A DNA stretch of 64,000 nt from Streptomyces capitiformicae (GCF_002214185.1 NZ_CP022161.1:868001-932000), one strand, 5' to 3'; positions 49,814 to 58,868 are shown, counted from the stretch's first letter. Notes: generated by a model from the letters alone, not told the origin. Translations and numbers: made by a program.

Positions 49814-50692
49814 CTACTTGCTGGACTCCACCGCGTGGCCGCCGAACTGGTTGCGCAGCGCGGCGATCAGCTTCATCTGGGGGGAGTCGGCCTGGCGGGA
49901 GGCGAAGCGGGCGAACAGCGACGCCGTGATCGCCGGCAGCGGCACCGCGTGGTCGATGGCGGCCTCGACCGTCCACCGTCCCTCACCCGAGTCCTCCGCG
50001 TACCCGCGCAGCTTCTCCAAGTGCTCGTCCTCGTCAAGGGTGTTGACGGCGAGGTCGAGCAGCCAGGAACGGATGACCGTCCCCTCCTGCCAGGACCGGA
50101 ACACCTCGCGGACGTCCGTGACGGACTCCACGGTCTCCAGCAGCTCCCAGCCCTCGGCATACGCCTGCATGATGGCGTACTCGATGCCGTTGTGGACCAT
50201 CTTCGAGAAGTGCCCGGCACCGACCTTGCCGGCGTGGACATAGCCGTACGGCCCCTCCGGCTTGAGCGCCTCGAAGATCGGCTGGAGCCGCTCGACGTGC
50301 TCCTTGTCGCCGCCGACCATCAGGGCGTAGCCGTTCTGCAGACCCCACACACCACCGGAGACGCCCGCGTCGACGAAGCCGATGCCCTTCGCGCCCAGCT
50401 CGGCCGCGTGCTTCTCGTCGTCCGTCCAGCGGGAGTTGCCGCCGTCGACGACCGTGTCACCGGGGGAGAGCAGGTCGGCCAGCTCATCGATGACGGACTG
50501 CGTGGCGGCGCCCGCCGGAACCATCACCCACACCACCCGCGGGCCGTCGAGGCGCTCGACCAGCTCGGCCAGACCGCCCACGTCGGAGACATCGGGATTG
50601 CGGTCGTAGCCGATGACGGTATGGCCCGCGCGGCGGATCCGCTCGCGCATGTTGCCGCCCATCTTGCCGAGGCCAATGAGTCCCAGCTGCAT
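49814..50692 (-). CDS. gnd: 6-phosphogluconate dehydrogenase (decarboxylating), short form
   Basis: 292 aa, the compact GndA/YqeC-type length. Rossmann loop LIGLGKMGGNM at the start, substrate motifs DAGVSGGVWGLQNGYALMVG, and the catalytic Lys-His region KVGAGHFSKMVHNGIEY. Oxidises 6-phosphogluconate to ribulose 5-phosphate, releasing CO2 and NAD(P)H. It is the last gene of the leftward pentose phosphate operon, 1 bp after opcA. The upstream zwf in this operon is destroyed, so its substrate must come from another G6PD. Confidence 0.9.
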   Translation of the reverse strand: MQLGLIGLGKMGGNMRERIRRAGHTVIGYDRNPDVSDVGGLAELVERLDGPRVVWVMVPAGAATQSVIDELADLLSPGDTVVDGGNSRWTDDEKHAAELGAKGIGFVDAGVSGGVWGLQNGYALMVGGDKEHVERLQPIFEALKPEGPYGYVHAGKVGAGHFSKMVHNGIEYAIMQAYAEGWELLETVESVTDVREVFRSWQEGTVIRSWLLDLAVNTLDEDEHLEKLRGYAEDSGEGRWTVEAAIDHAVPLPAITASLFARFASRQADSPQMKLIAALRNQFGGHAVESSK

Positions 50693-50693
50693 G

Positions 50694-51614
50694 TCAGTTC
50701 TCCTTGGTGCCGCCGCGCAGGGCGACGGCGTACATGTCGTCGGCGTCGAGGCGCCGCAGCTCCTCGGCGATCAGCTCGGAGGTGGCGCGCACCTTCAGGG
50801 CGAGAGTGCGGGAGGGCTGGCCCGGCAGGGTGAGCGTGGCGAGCGGGCCCTCGGGGCGGTCGATGAAGATCTCGCCCTTCTCGGAGCCGAGACGCACACC
50901 CGTCACCACCGGCCCGGCGGTCGTGACCCGCTCGACCTCGACGCCGAGGCGGGCCTCCAGCCAGCGGGCCAGCAGCTCCGCGCTCGGGTTCTCCGCCTCG
51001 CTCTCCACGGCGGCCGAGGTGATCTCCGTCCTGGCCTGGTCGAGCGCGGCCGCGAGCATGGAACGCCAGGGCGTCAGCCGGGTCCAGGCGAGGTCGGTGT
51101 CCCCGGGGGTGTACGAGGCGACCCGCTGTTCAAGGGCGGCGAGCGGGGTCTCCACCGCGTACATGTCGGTGATCCGGCGCTGGGCGAGCGCCCCCAGCGG
51201 GTCCTTGGCCGGTACGTCCGGCGCGTCCACCGGCCACCAGACGACGACCGGCGCGTCCGGCAGCAGCAGCGGCAGGACCACGGAGTCGGCGTGGTCGGAC
51301 ACCTCGCCGTACGTCCGCAGCACGACCGTCTCACCGGTGCCCGCGTCGGCGCCGACGCGGACTTCGGCGTCCAGGTGCGACTTGGTGCGGTCCTTCGGGG
51401 TGCGGGCGTGCCGCTTGATGACGACCAGGGTGCGCGAGGGGTGCTCGTGCGAGGCCTCCTCGGCCGCCTTGATCGAGTCGTAGGCGTTCTCCTCGTCCGT
51501 CACGATCACCATCGTGAGGACCATGCCCACGGCGGGGGTGCCGATGGCCCGGCGGCCCTGCACCAGGGCCTTGTTGATCTTGCTTGCCGTGGTGTCGCTC
51601 AGGTCGATCTTCAT
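50694..51614 (-). CDS. opcA: OpcA, glucose-6-phosphate dehydrogenase assembly protein
   Basis: 306 aa starting MKIDLSDTTASKINKALVQG, the conserved actinobacterial OpcA beginning, with TPAVGMVLTMVIVTDEENAY and the VVVWWPVDAP motif following. OpcA promotes assembly or activity of G6PD. The reading frame looks intact and its ATG overlaps the stop of the zwf remnant, preserving the original coupling although its partner enzyme here is gone. Confidence 0.9.
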   Translation of the reverse strand: MKIDLSDTTASKINKALVQGRRAIGTPAVGMVLTMVIVTDEENAYDSIKAAEEASHEHPSRTLVVIKRHARTPKDRTKSHLDAEVRVGADAGTGETVVLRTYGEVSDHADSVVLPLLLPDAPVVVWWPVDAPDVPAKDPLGALAQRRITDMYAVETPLAALEQRVASYTPGDTDLAWTRLTPWRSMLAAALDQARTEITSAAVESEAENPSAELLARWLEARLGVEVERVTTAGPVVTGVRLGSEKGEIFIDRPEGPLATLTLPGQPSRTLALKVRATSELIAEELRRLDADDMYAVALRGGTKEN

Positions 51615-51769
51615 GGCCTGCGCCAGCTCCGTCCATCTCGTGCGAGCATCTCGTGGGCTTCCAGGATCAGCCGTTCGTACGCCTCCGGGCTGGACTCGGT
51701 GCACGACTCGCCGTACGCGAAGTCCATCGTGACGTCCCGGAGCCACTGCGTGCTCCGCCCGGTGCTCAT
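51611..51769 (-). pseudogene. zwf: zwf remnant: glucose-6-phosphate dehydrogenase collapsed to 52 codons
   Basis: ATG overlaps the tal stop (ATGA) and TGA overlaps the opcA ATG, exactly as in an intact tal-zwf-opcA operon. The product is only 52 aa. It joins a short start to an internal G6PD piece (RDVTMDFAYGESCTESSPEA, then YERLILE) and then to the true C-terminus (MLARDGRSWRRP). About 450 residues, including the NADP-binding and catalytic regions, are missing through at least two deletions that kept the frame. It cannot be an active G6PD. Confidence 0.85.
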
Positions 51770-52347
51770 TCCTCGTCAACTCCCTTGCTGTTCAGGGACT
51801 TCGTCACCGCGTCCAGCAGCTCCTGCCACGCCGTCGCGAACTTCGCCACGCCCTCCTCCCCCAGCTGCCGCACGACCTCGGCGTACGAGATGCCGAGCGC
51901 CTCGACGCCCCTGAGGTCGGCACGGGCCTGCGTATAGCCGCGGGTGACCGTGTCGCCGCGGACGACACCGTGCTCGGCGGTCGCGTGCAGGGTGGCCTCC
52001 AGCATGGTGTTGACCGTTCCCGGAGCGACCGGCTCGTCCACGTACAGGGTGGGCCTGTACTCCGGGCCCTTCACGCCGGTCGAGGCCCACAGGGGCCGCT
52101 GCCGGTTCGCACCCGCGTTCTCGAGGGCCTCCCAGCGGTGCGTCGAGAAGGCCTCCTCGAAGGCCTCGTACGCCAGCCGGGCGTTGGCGAGGGCCGCCTT
52201 CCCCTTGAGGGCGAGGGCCTCGTCCGTGCCGAGGAGTGTCAGCCGCTTGTCGATCTCGGTGTCGACGCGGGAGACGAAGAAGGAGGCGACGGAGTGGATG
52301 GCCGTGAGGTCGAGGCCCGCCGCCTGCGCCTTCACCAGGCCCGCCAT
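51766..52347 (-). pseudogene. tal: Transaldolase, C-terminal part (split by insertion sequence)
   Basis: Encodes [36 protein letters not shown] and the rest of the transaldolase barrel to GVDEE. The first ATG is an internal codon of the original gene. Joined in frame to the 54176-54751 piece it rebuilds a 385-aa transaldolase with no lost or added bases. It lacks the Schiff-base lysine, which is on the other fragment. Confidence 0.88.
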
Positions 52348-52367
52348 CAGGGTCTAGCCAGGGGACG

Positions 52368-52383
52368 CCCCGCTTTAGCGGGG
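52368..52383 (+). repeat. Left-end hairpin of the insertion sequence
   Basis: A perfect 6-bp stem (CCCCGC / GCGGGG) with TTTA loop, 20 bp from the left junction. TnpA of this family recognises such imperfect palindromes rather than terminal inverted repeats. Confidence 0.75.
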
Positions 52384-52496
52384 TGGGGAATGGTTTCTCT
52401 GGGCTGCTCTGACCTCAACTGGGTGCACGGATCTGCACTGTTCACCTGTGCCGCCTTTCTGCCGCATTAGACCTGCGGCGTGTGTATAGTGATCGC

Positions 52497-52925
52497 ATGG
52501 CCGTGACCAGGAAGGTTCGCCGATTCTCCGGCGGCGTGTACGACCTCGGGCTCCACATCGTGTGGTGCCCGAAGTACCGCCGTCCGGTCCTCGGCGGCCC
52601 AGTCGCGGCACGGCTGGACGAACTGATCCGGCAGAAGGCAGACGAGCGCGGCTGGGAGATCATCGCCCTTGAGGTGATGCCCGACCACGTCCACCTCTTC
52701 GTGAAGCACGACCCGAAGTCGTCAGCCTCGTACGTGGCCAACCAGTTCAAGGGCTTCACCTCCCACGTCCTGCGCGAGGAGTTCCCGCACCTGAAGTCGC
52801 GGATGCCCACCTTGTGGTCGTCGTCGTACTTCGCGGCATCGGCCGGTGCCGTGTCGGCGGCGACGGTCGAGAAGTACATCAACACCCAGTGGGAACGCCC
52901 GTGGAAGAAGGGGGACGGCTCGTGA
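52497..52925 (+). CDS. tnpA: TnpA, IS200/IS605 Y1 HUH transposase
   Basis: 142 aa. HUH motif PDHVHLFV (His64, His66) and catalytic Tyr127 in VEKYINTQ, with [12 protein letters not shown] near the start, all standard. Length is typical for IS200-type transposases. The ATG is preferred over a GTG five codons upstream. Its stop overlaps the tnpB GTG (GTGA). Nicks and rejoins single-stranded element ends. Confidence 0.9.
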   Translation: MAVTRKVRRFSGGVYDLGLHIVWCPKYRRPVLGGPVAARLDELIRQKADERGWEIIALEVMPDHVHLFVKHDPKSSASYVANQFKGFTSHVLREEFPHLKSRMPTLWSSSYFAASAGAVSAATVEKYINTQWERPWKKGDGS

Positions 52926-54130
52926 TCCGCGCGTACAAGTTCCTCCTGCGCCCCACCGCCCGTCAGGCCGTCGCACTGCGCGAGATGCTGGCCGACCACT
53001 GCTCCCTGTACAACGGCGCTCTCCAGGAACGCCGGGACGCCTACCGGCACGCCTCGAAGAGCACCGTCCGCTACGGCGACCAGTCCGCCCAGCTCAAGGA
53101 CATCCGGGCATTCGACCCCGAGCGTCAGGGCCGCTGGTCGTTCTCCTCCCAGCAGGCCACCCTGCGCCGCCTCGACAAGGCATTCCAGGCGTTCTTCCGC
53201 CGCGTCAAGGCCGGTCTCATGCCGGGCTACCCGCGTTTCAAGGGCGTCGGACACTTCGACACCGTCACCGTCCCGAAGGACGGCGACGGCTGCCGCTGGG
53301 ACTCCACCCCCCACGACCCGCAGACCCGCGTGCGCCTCCAAGGCGTCGGGCACGTCCGCGTGCACCAGCACCGGCCCGTGCAGGGCCGCGTCAGGACGAT
53401 CTCGGTCAAGCGCGAGGGAAACCGCTGGTACGTCGTCCTCGCCTGCGACGAGGTCCCCGCCGAGGAGCTTTCGCCCACCGGGGCGATCGTCGGCATCGAC
53501 ATGGGCATCGCCCACTTCCTGACCACCTCCGACGGCGAACACGTCGCCAACCCGCGCTTCCTCCAGGAGATGGCCGACGAACTGGCCGAAGCGCAACAGC
53601 ACCTCGCGATGTTCCCCAAGCGGACCCGGCAGCGCACCAAGCGCCACCGCGCGGCGGCCCGGAAGGTCGCCAAGCTGTACGGCAAGATCCGGCGGCAGCG
53701 CGCCGACTTCCACCACAAGACCGCCCGCACCCTCGTGCGGGACCACGACGTCATCGCGCACGAGCGACTCAACACAGCGGGCATGACCCGCGCCCCCAAG
53801 GCCAAGCCCCACCCCGACAACGACGGCGCGTGTCTCCCCAACGGCGCCGCCGCCAAGGCCGGGCTCAACCGCAGCATCCTCGACGCGGGTTGGGCGCAGT
53901 TCCTGACGATCCTGGCGAACAAGGCTGAGAGTGCCGGTCGCCTCGTGGTCTCGGTGGACGCGCGCAACACCTCCCGCACGTGCCCCGAGTGCGGGCACGT
54001 CGCGAAGGAGAACCGCGTCACCCAAGCGAAGTTCGAATGCACGGCGTGTGGGTTCGCGGCGAACGCGGACCACGTCGGCGCGACGAACGTCCTCAACAGG
54101 GCCGGGCTGGTCCTCTGCGCGGCGGCTTAA
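52922..54130 (+). CDS. tnpB: TnpB, RNA-guided nuclease of the insertion sequence
   Basis: 402 aa, GTG start. RuvC-type acidic residues are all present: Asp193 ([10 protein letters not shown]), Glu281 ([11 protein letters not shown]) and Asp383 ([10 protein letters not shown]). A zinc finger with Cys354/357 (CPEC) and Cys373/376 (CTAC) is also present. By family knowledge it cuts DNA guided by an RNA made from the right end, favouring retention of the element. All key residues intact, so probably active. Confidence 0.9.
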   Translation: MIRAYKFLLRPTARQAVALREMLADHCSLYNGALQERRDAYRHASKSTVRYGDQSAQLKDIRAFDPERQGRWSFSSQQATLRRLDKAFQAFFRRVKAGLMPGYPRFKGVGHFDTVTVPKDGDGCRWDSTPHDPQTRVRLQGVGHVRVHQHRPVQGRVRTISVKREGNRWYVVLACDEVPAEELSPTGAIVGIDMGIAHFLTTSDGEHVANPRFLQEMADELAEAQQHLAMFPKRTRQRTKRHRAAARKVAKLYGKIRRQRADFHHKTARTLVRDHDVIAHERLNTAGMTRAPKAKPHPDNDGACLPNGAAAKAGLNRSILDAGWAQFLTILANKAESAGRLVVSVDARNTSRTCPECGHVAKENRVTQAKFECTACGFAANADHVGATNVLNRAGLVLCAAA

Positions 54131-54175
54131 CCACCGACGCAGGAAGCCCGCGCGTTTACGCGTGGGTGGAGTCAC
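54031..54175 (+). ncRNA. Predicted omega/reRNA scaffold at the right end of the insertion sequence
   Basis: In this family the guide RNA overlaps the 3' end of tnpB and the right-end hairpin and continues into flanking DNA. Here the scaffold would end at GAGTCAC (54175), and the guide would begin at 54176 with ATAGGCGTGCGTCACC of tal. The 5' boundary is a guess; only the right-end hairpin is directly visible. Confidence 0.4.
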
Positions 54176-54751
54176 ATAGGCGTGCGTCACCTCGTAGTAG
54201 CGCTCCAGCGAGAAGATCAGCGTGACGTTGACGCTGATGCCGAGGCCGATGACCTCGGTGATCGCGGGCAGGCCGGCCTTCGTCGCCGGGATCTTGATCA
54301 TCACGTTCGGACGGTCGACCAGCCAGGCGAGCTGTTCGGCCTCGGCGATCGTCGCCCGGGTGTCGTGGGCCAGACGGGGGTCCACCTCGATGGAGACCCG
54401 CCCGTCACGGCCGGCGGTCCCGTCGTACACCGGGCGCAGGATGTCGGCGGCGGCGCGGACATCCGCGGTCGTCATCATCCGTACGGCCTCGTCGACCGCG
54501 ACCCCGCGCACGGCCAGGTCGGCGAGCTGCCCCTCGTAGCCCACTCCCGCGCCGATCGCGGCCCGGAAAATGGACGGGTTGGTGGTCACGCCGACGACGT
54601 GCCGGTGTTCGATGAGGTCGGCGAGGTTCCCGGAGGCGATGCGCTCGCGGGAAAGGTCGTCCAGCCAGATGGAGACGCCCGCGTCGGAGAGGCGCTTCAG
54701 GGGGTCCGCGGCGGCGGCCGCTTCGGTTGCCTCGGAGGTCACAGTGATCAT
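54176..54751 (-). pseudogene. tal: Transaldolase, N-terminal part (split by insertion sequence)
   Basis: Encodes the first 192 residues, with the [13 protein letters not shown] motif, [15 protein letters not shown], and the Schiff-base lysine (Lys153) in [11 protein letters not shown]. The frame then runs into the insertion sequence after THAY. Transaldolase swaps a three-carbon unit between sugar phosphates; neither fragment alone can form the barrel. Confidence 0.88.
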
Positions 54752-54850
54752 CTTCCTTCAGACGGTCGCGTCAACCACGGACGGCCGACAGTGATTCCCT
54801 CGCGGTGGTGACGACGTTCGCTGCGGTGCGATGACTCCGCATGGAAACTG

Positions 54851-54884
54851 CCGAGGGGCTCCACGCACGCGTGGAGCCCCTCGG
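54851..54884. terminator. Hairpin terminator after the GH16 gene
   Basis: A perfect 15-bp stem (CCGAGGGGCTCCACG and complement) with a 4-nt CACG loop, 44 bp beyond the glucanase stop. It also lies upstream of tal. No long U-run, but long GC stems commonly terminate in Streptomyces. Confidence 0.65.
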
Positions 54885-54927
54885 TGTTCGACCATACGGC
54901 GCACGGCCATACGGCCAACAGGTCCGT

Positions 54928-56325
54928 TCAGCGACGGAAGTTGAACCAGTTCACGTTCACGAAGTCCTGCGGCTGACCGCTCGTGAAGGTCAGGTAGACG
55001 TCATGGGTGCCGGTGACCCCGCTGATGTTCGCGGGCACCGTCCGCCACGACTGCCAGCCACCGGTGTTGGCGATCGAGAAGCTGCCGATGGGGGCGTTGG
55101 TACGGCTGTCCAGGCGTACCTCGACGAGCCCGCTCACACCGGAGCCCGCGCCGCTGGCGACCCGGGCGATGAACTGGGTGGCCGCCGTGGAACCGAAGGC
55201 GACGTTCTGGAAGAGCGCCCAGTCGCCATTGGCCAGGGAACCGATGTTCTGGCCGCCGCCACTGTCGGTCGTGGTCTCGGTACTGACGCCGCTCTGGCTG
55301 TCGTACGACTCGGCCTGGATCGCGCTGTACGCGTCACGGGTGCCCGACGGTGGAGGCGTGGTGGTGCTCCCGGCGGCCGAGAGGACCTGAACGTAGTCCA
55401 CGACCATGGGGACACCGGAGCGGGTGTCGCCGTCCAGGCCGCCGCCGAACGCGTCGGGGAATGCGCCGCCCATCGCCACGTTCAGGATGATGAAGAAGCC
55501 GTGGTTGGTGGCGTTGTTCCAGGTGGTGGCATCGACCTGGCTCGCGTTGACCGAGTGGAACCGGGTGCCGTCGACGGAGAACCGGATCGTCTCCGGCGTC
55601 ACGGAGCGGTCCCACTCCATGGTGTAGGTGTGGAAGCTCGACTGGCAGGTTGTGTTGGGGCAGGCCGTGGAGTTGCCCAGGCCGGTCGTCTCGTTGCACG
55701 GCCCGCCGGGGTTGGTGCCGCAGTGCATCGTGGCCCACACCTGGTTGCGGCCCTGGACGTTCTCCATGATGTCCAGCTCGCCGACGCTCGGCCAGTTCTG
55801 GTAGTTGCCCCGGTACGGCGCGCCCAGCATCCAGAACGCGGGCCAGTAGCCCTCGGCGGCCGTGCCGGTGACGTTCGGCATCTGGAGCCGGGACTCGACC
55901 CGCAGTTTCCCGCCCGCCGGGGGCTGGAAGTCGGTGCGGTTGGTCTCGATACGGCCCGAGGTCCAGTTGCCGGCCGAGTCGCGCAGCGGGGTGATGCGCA
56001 GGTTGCCATTGCCGTCGAGCGAGACGTTGTTCGTGCTGCTCGTCATCGTCTCGACCTCACCGGTGCCCCAGTTCGCGGGCCCGCCGGGGTACGAAGTGCC
56101 GGTTGCGTACTGCCAGTTGGAGGTGTTGACGCCGGTGCCGGCCGTGCCGTTGAAGTCGTCGACGAAGACCCGGGTCCAGCCGGTGGGCGGCGCGGGCGCG
56201 TCACCCTGCGCGGCCGTCGCCCCGGCCGTGGCCAGCGCCAACGCGCTGACGACGGCGAGGAGTACGCGCCGGAGCGGGCGACGGCGTCTGATGGGTATGC
56301 CGGAAGGTTCGGAGCTTTCACTCAT
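54928..56325 (-). CDS. Secreted GH16 beta-glucanase with C-terminal CBM6
   Basis: 465 aa from the ATG giving MSESSEPSGIPIRRRRPLRR. A signal peptide (RRVLLAVVSALALATAGATA) is followed by a GH16 jelly-roll domain (about residues 45-300) with the catalytic signature GELDIMENVQ containing both Glu and the middle Asp. A Pro/Thr linker and a family 6 carbohydrate-binding module (IQAESYDSQSG, GDWALFQNVAFG, VYLTFTSGQ) follow. Probably an endo-beta-1,3-glucanase acting on fungal or algal glucan. Upstream palindromes suggest sugar-responsive LacI-type control. Confidence 0.88.
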   Translation of the reverse strand: MSESSEPSGIPIRRRRPLRRVLLAVVSALALATAGATAAQGDAPAPPTGWTRVFVDDFNGTAGTGVNTSNWQYATGTSYPGGPANWGTGEVETMTSSTNNVSLDGNGNLRITPLRDSAGNWTSGRIETNRTDFQPPAGGKLRVESRLQMPNVTGTAAEGYWPAFWMLGAPYRGNYQNWPSVGELDIMENVQGRNQVWATMHCGTNPGGPCNETTGLGNSTACPNTTCQSSFHTYTMEWDRSVTPETIRFSVDGTRFHSVNASQVDATTWNNATNHGFFIILNVAMGGAFPDAFGGGLDGDTRSGVPMVVDYVQVLSAAGSTTTPPPSGTRDAYSAIQAESYDSQSGVSTETTTDSGGGQNIGSLANGDWALFQNVAFGSTAATQFIARVASGAGSGVSGLVEVRLDSRTNAPIGSFSIANTGGWQSWRTVPANISGVTGTHDVYLTFTSGQPQDFVNVNWFNFRR

Positions 56326-56376
56326 AGCGGCCTCTTCAGGTGTACGGAGTGAAGTGCGCGGGTGGGGGAGCGCTCC

Positions 56377-56404
56377 GTGGAGTCCCGTTCTGAGAGCGCT
56401 CTCA
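56377..56404. promoter_or_regulatory. Two GAGCGCTC-centred palindromes, candidate LacI/CebR-type operators
   Basis: GGAGCGCTCC (56377-56386) and TGAGAGCGCTCTCA (56391-56404, perfect 14 bp) lie 50-80 bp upstream of the glucanase start. They closely resemble the CebR cellobiose-repressor operator (TGGGAGCGCTCCCA), implying repression relieved by an oligosaccharide. Confidence 0.65.
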
Positions 56405-56532
56405 AGGATGAGCGTGCGGACAATGTGCGCTCCGTCTCTGCGGTCGTCAAGAGTCAAAGCGGAGAAAGTCCGTACCTCTGCGGCGAGTTCATGATGTGAA
56501 GGTGCGCATCAAAGGGACGAGGCGACGGGCGG

Positions 56533-57598
56533 TCAGTCCCCGGCCGGCCTCGCTCCCGCCGGCGATGACCGGGCCTCCGGCTCGTCCGGGCGCACCGAGA
56601 ACGCCGTGTCCCCGGCCATCGCCACGATCGCGTCCCCGACGAGCAGCACGCTCGGTGGGGCCTCGGCCGCGATGTCGCCCGGATCGTCGAGCGGGCCCGT
56701 GCGCCACAACTCGGCGCCTGTCGCGGCGTCCAGACCCAGCAGCCGGCCGAACCGGTTGGCGAAGTAGACCTCGTCCCGCGCCGCCGACACCGCCGGAGCG
56801 GAGAGGTCAAGCAGGTGGTGCAGTTCGATGAGGTCCGGACGGGCCGCCGGATCCTTCGCCAGGCAGCGCGCGGTGATGGCTCTGAGCGGCTCCGGCACCG
56901 AATCCATCTCCGGCTCCTCGTACATCACCTGATAGCCCGCCATGTACGGGCTCTCCGCCTCGAACGGACTGTTCCCGCAGGCCGCGTACACCAGCAGCGA
57001 GCCGAGCGAGAACACGTCCGAGGCGGCGGTGACGTCCCGGGGCGAGCGCAGCTGTTCCGGCGACATGAAGGGCGGGGTGCCGATCACCCGGCCGGTCCTG
57101 GCCAGGGCCTGGTTGTCGCAGGCGCGCGAGATACCGAAGTCGATGACGCGCGGACCGTCCTCGGCCATCAGGACGTTCGCCGGTTTGAGGTCCTGGTGCA
57201 CGACACCGGCCTGGGTGGATGTCCCGCAACGCCTCGGTGAGCCCGAGGGCGAGGGGCCTCACCCGGGCCGCGTCCAGCGGGCCCTCCTTGCGGACGAGCC
57301 CGGAGAGGGTCGGGCCGGGCACGTACTGGGTCGCCATCCAGGGCCGATCGGCCTCCGGATCCGCGTCGAGCACCGGCGCGGTGAACGCGCCGCTGACCCT
57401 GCGGGCCGCCGCGGCCTCCTGCCGGAACCGCGAGCGGAACTCCTCGTCCTCGCAGAACTGCGCGTGCACCAGCTTCACCGCGACCAGCCGCCCCGACGCG
57501 GACCGCCCGAGACAGACGACACCCATGCCACCGGAACCGAGCCGATCCAGCAGCTCGTACCCGCCTTTGACGAGGGGACCGTCGTCACTCAGCGGCAT
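56533..57598 (-). pseudogene. Frameshifted Ser/Thr protein kinase with short PQQ-like tail
   Basis: The N-lobe is intact (MPLSDDGPLVKGGYELLDRL, GSGGMGVVCLG, VAVKLV). At 57213-57215 one extra G on the plus strand shifts the frame between LTEALRDIH and VVHQDLKPANVLMAEDGPRV. The second frame continues with VIDFGISR, FMSPEQL and a C-terminal stretch like one or two PQQ-propeller blades (YFANRFGRLLGLDAATGAEL). The catalytic loop reads HQD rather than HRD. Removing one base restores about 355 aa. True mutation or sequencing error cannot be told apart here. Confidence 0.75.
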
Positions 57599-57750
57599 TT
57601 CCCACCACGCCCATTCGTACGGCAGCTGCGGCAGGCAGCCCAGGCGTTCAGCCGAACCGGGGGCGGACCGGCCTGTCCTTGGCGTTGAAACGACTGCTGT
57701 GACCCTTTATTCGATGGCCCGCCCCCCGAACCACCCGCTAGCTTCGCCCC

Positions 57751-58851
57751 ATGGCGGACACCCACGGCACATGCACGGATCGATTCGCCCCGGTGCGGGA
57801 AGCGCTGGCGGCCTCGTTGGACGACAAGGACGTCGGGGCCTCGGTCGCCGTCTACGTGGATGGGGAGCCGGAGGTTGATCTGTGGGGCGGGTATGTCGAC
57901 GCCGGCCGCACGGTCTCCTGGGAGCGGGACACCATCGGCAACGTCTGGTCGACCACCAAGACGATGGCGGCGCTGTGCGCGCTGATCCTGGCCGACCGCG
58001 GTGAGCTGGACCTGGCCGCACCGGTGGCCGCGTACTGGCCCGAGTTCGCCGCGGCGGGCAAGGAGGGCGTACGGGTGAGTCACTTGCTCTCGCACACGTC
58101 CGGGCTGCATGTCTGGGACGCGCCGACGACGATCGACGACCTCTACGACTGGCCGACCGTCACCGCCCGGCTCGCCGCGCAGGCACCGGCCTGGGAACCG
58201 GGCACCGAAGCCGGGTACCACGCGGTCACCCAGGGGTATCTGGTCGGGGAGGTCGTACGCCGGGTCACCGGTCGCAGCCTGGGCACCTTCTTCGCCGAGG
58301 AGGTCGCGGGACCGCTGGGCGCCGACTTCCACATCGGCCTGGCCGCCGAACACGATCACCGTGTCGCACCGATCCTCGCGCCGCCCTCGTCCCCGCCCCG
58401 GGGTGACGTGCCGCCCAACCCGGCCATCCCGCCGGACACCGCCAACACCCTCGCCTGGCGGCGCGCCGAGATCCCGGCCGCGAACGGTCACGGCAACGCC
58501 CGTTCGGTCGCCGCCGTGCAGTCACTGCTGGCCTGCGGGGGAGCGGCCCGGGGCGTTCGGCTGCTGTCGGAGAAGGGGTGCGAGCGGGCCCTGGAGGAGC
58601 AGTTCAACGGCACGGACCGCGTCCTGGGCGTACCGATGCGCTACGGCATGGGCTACGGCCTGAACGCCGGCCAACTGCCCAATCCCCGCACCTGCTTCTG
58701 GGGCGGCTGGGGCGGCTCGGTCGTCCTGGTCGACCTCGACGCCCGGATGTCCGTCGCGTACACGATGAACCAGATGATCGACCCGGGCGGTCTCGGCGAC
58801 GAGCGGGGCTTCATGATCCTGGCGGCCGTCTACGAGGGTCTTTCGGTCTGA
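57751..58851 (+). CDS. Beta-lactamase-fold serine hydrolase (EstB/class C-like)
   Basis: 366 aa. Catalytic SxxK in VWSTTKTMAAL, a Tyr motif in GYHAVTQGYLVGEVV, LLSHTSGLHVW, and a late GGWGGSVVLVD replacing the KTG box. No signal peptide, so cytoplasmic. Family members are esterases, peptidases or lactonases; the substrate is unknown. Divergent from the broken kinase and followed by a very strong terminator. Confidence 0.8.
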   Translation: MADTHGTCTDRFAPVREALAASLDDKDVGASVAVYVDGEPEVDLWGGYVDAGRTVSWERDTIGNVWSTTKTMAALCALILADRGELDLAAPVAAYWPEFAAAGKEGVRVSHLLSHTSGLHVWDAPTTIDDLYDWPTVTARLAAQAPAWEPGTEAGYHAVTQGYLVGEVVRRVTGRSLGTFFAEEVAGPLGADFHIGLAAEHDHRVAPILAPPSSPPRGDVPPNPAIPPDTANTLAWRRAEIPAANGHGNARSVAAVQSLLACGGAARGVRLLSEKGCERALEEQFNGTDRVLGVPMRYGMGYGLNAGQLPNPRTCFWGGWGGSVVLVDLDARMSVAYTMNQMIDPGGLGDERGFMILAAVYEGLSV

Positions 58852-58868
58852 CACACAAGACATACAAG

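Larger units (their letters stand above)
52348..54175 (+). mobile_element. IS200/IS605-family insertion sequence carrying tnpA and tnpB
   Basis: 1828 bp inserted in tal without a target duplication. Ends carry matching sub-terminal hairpins with TTTA loops: CCCCGC-TTTA-GCGGGG at the left (52368-52383) and CCCGCGCG-TTTA-CGCGTGGG at the right (54147-54166). The right end terminates in GAGTCAC, common for this family. A Y1 transposase and TnpB are both complete, so the element could still be active by single-strand peel-and-paste transposition. Confidence 0.9.

Noticed and set aside
52442..54751. A single 769-residue minus-strand protein
   Set aside because: Only its first 192 residues are transaldolase; the rest is antisense of tnpA/tnpB read by chance in a G+C-rich genome.
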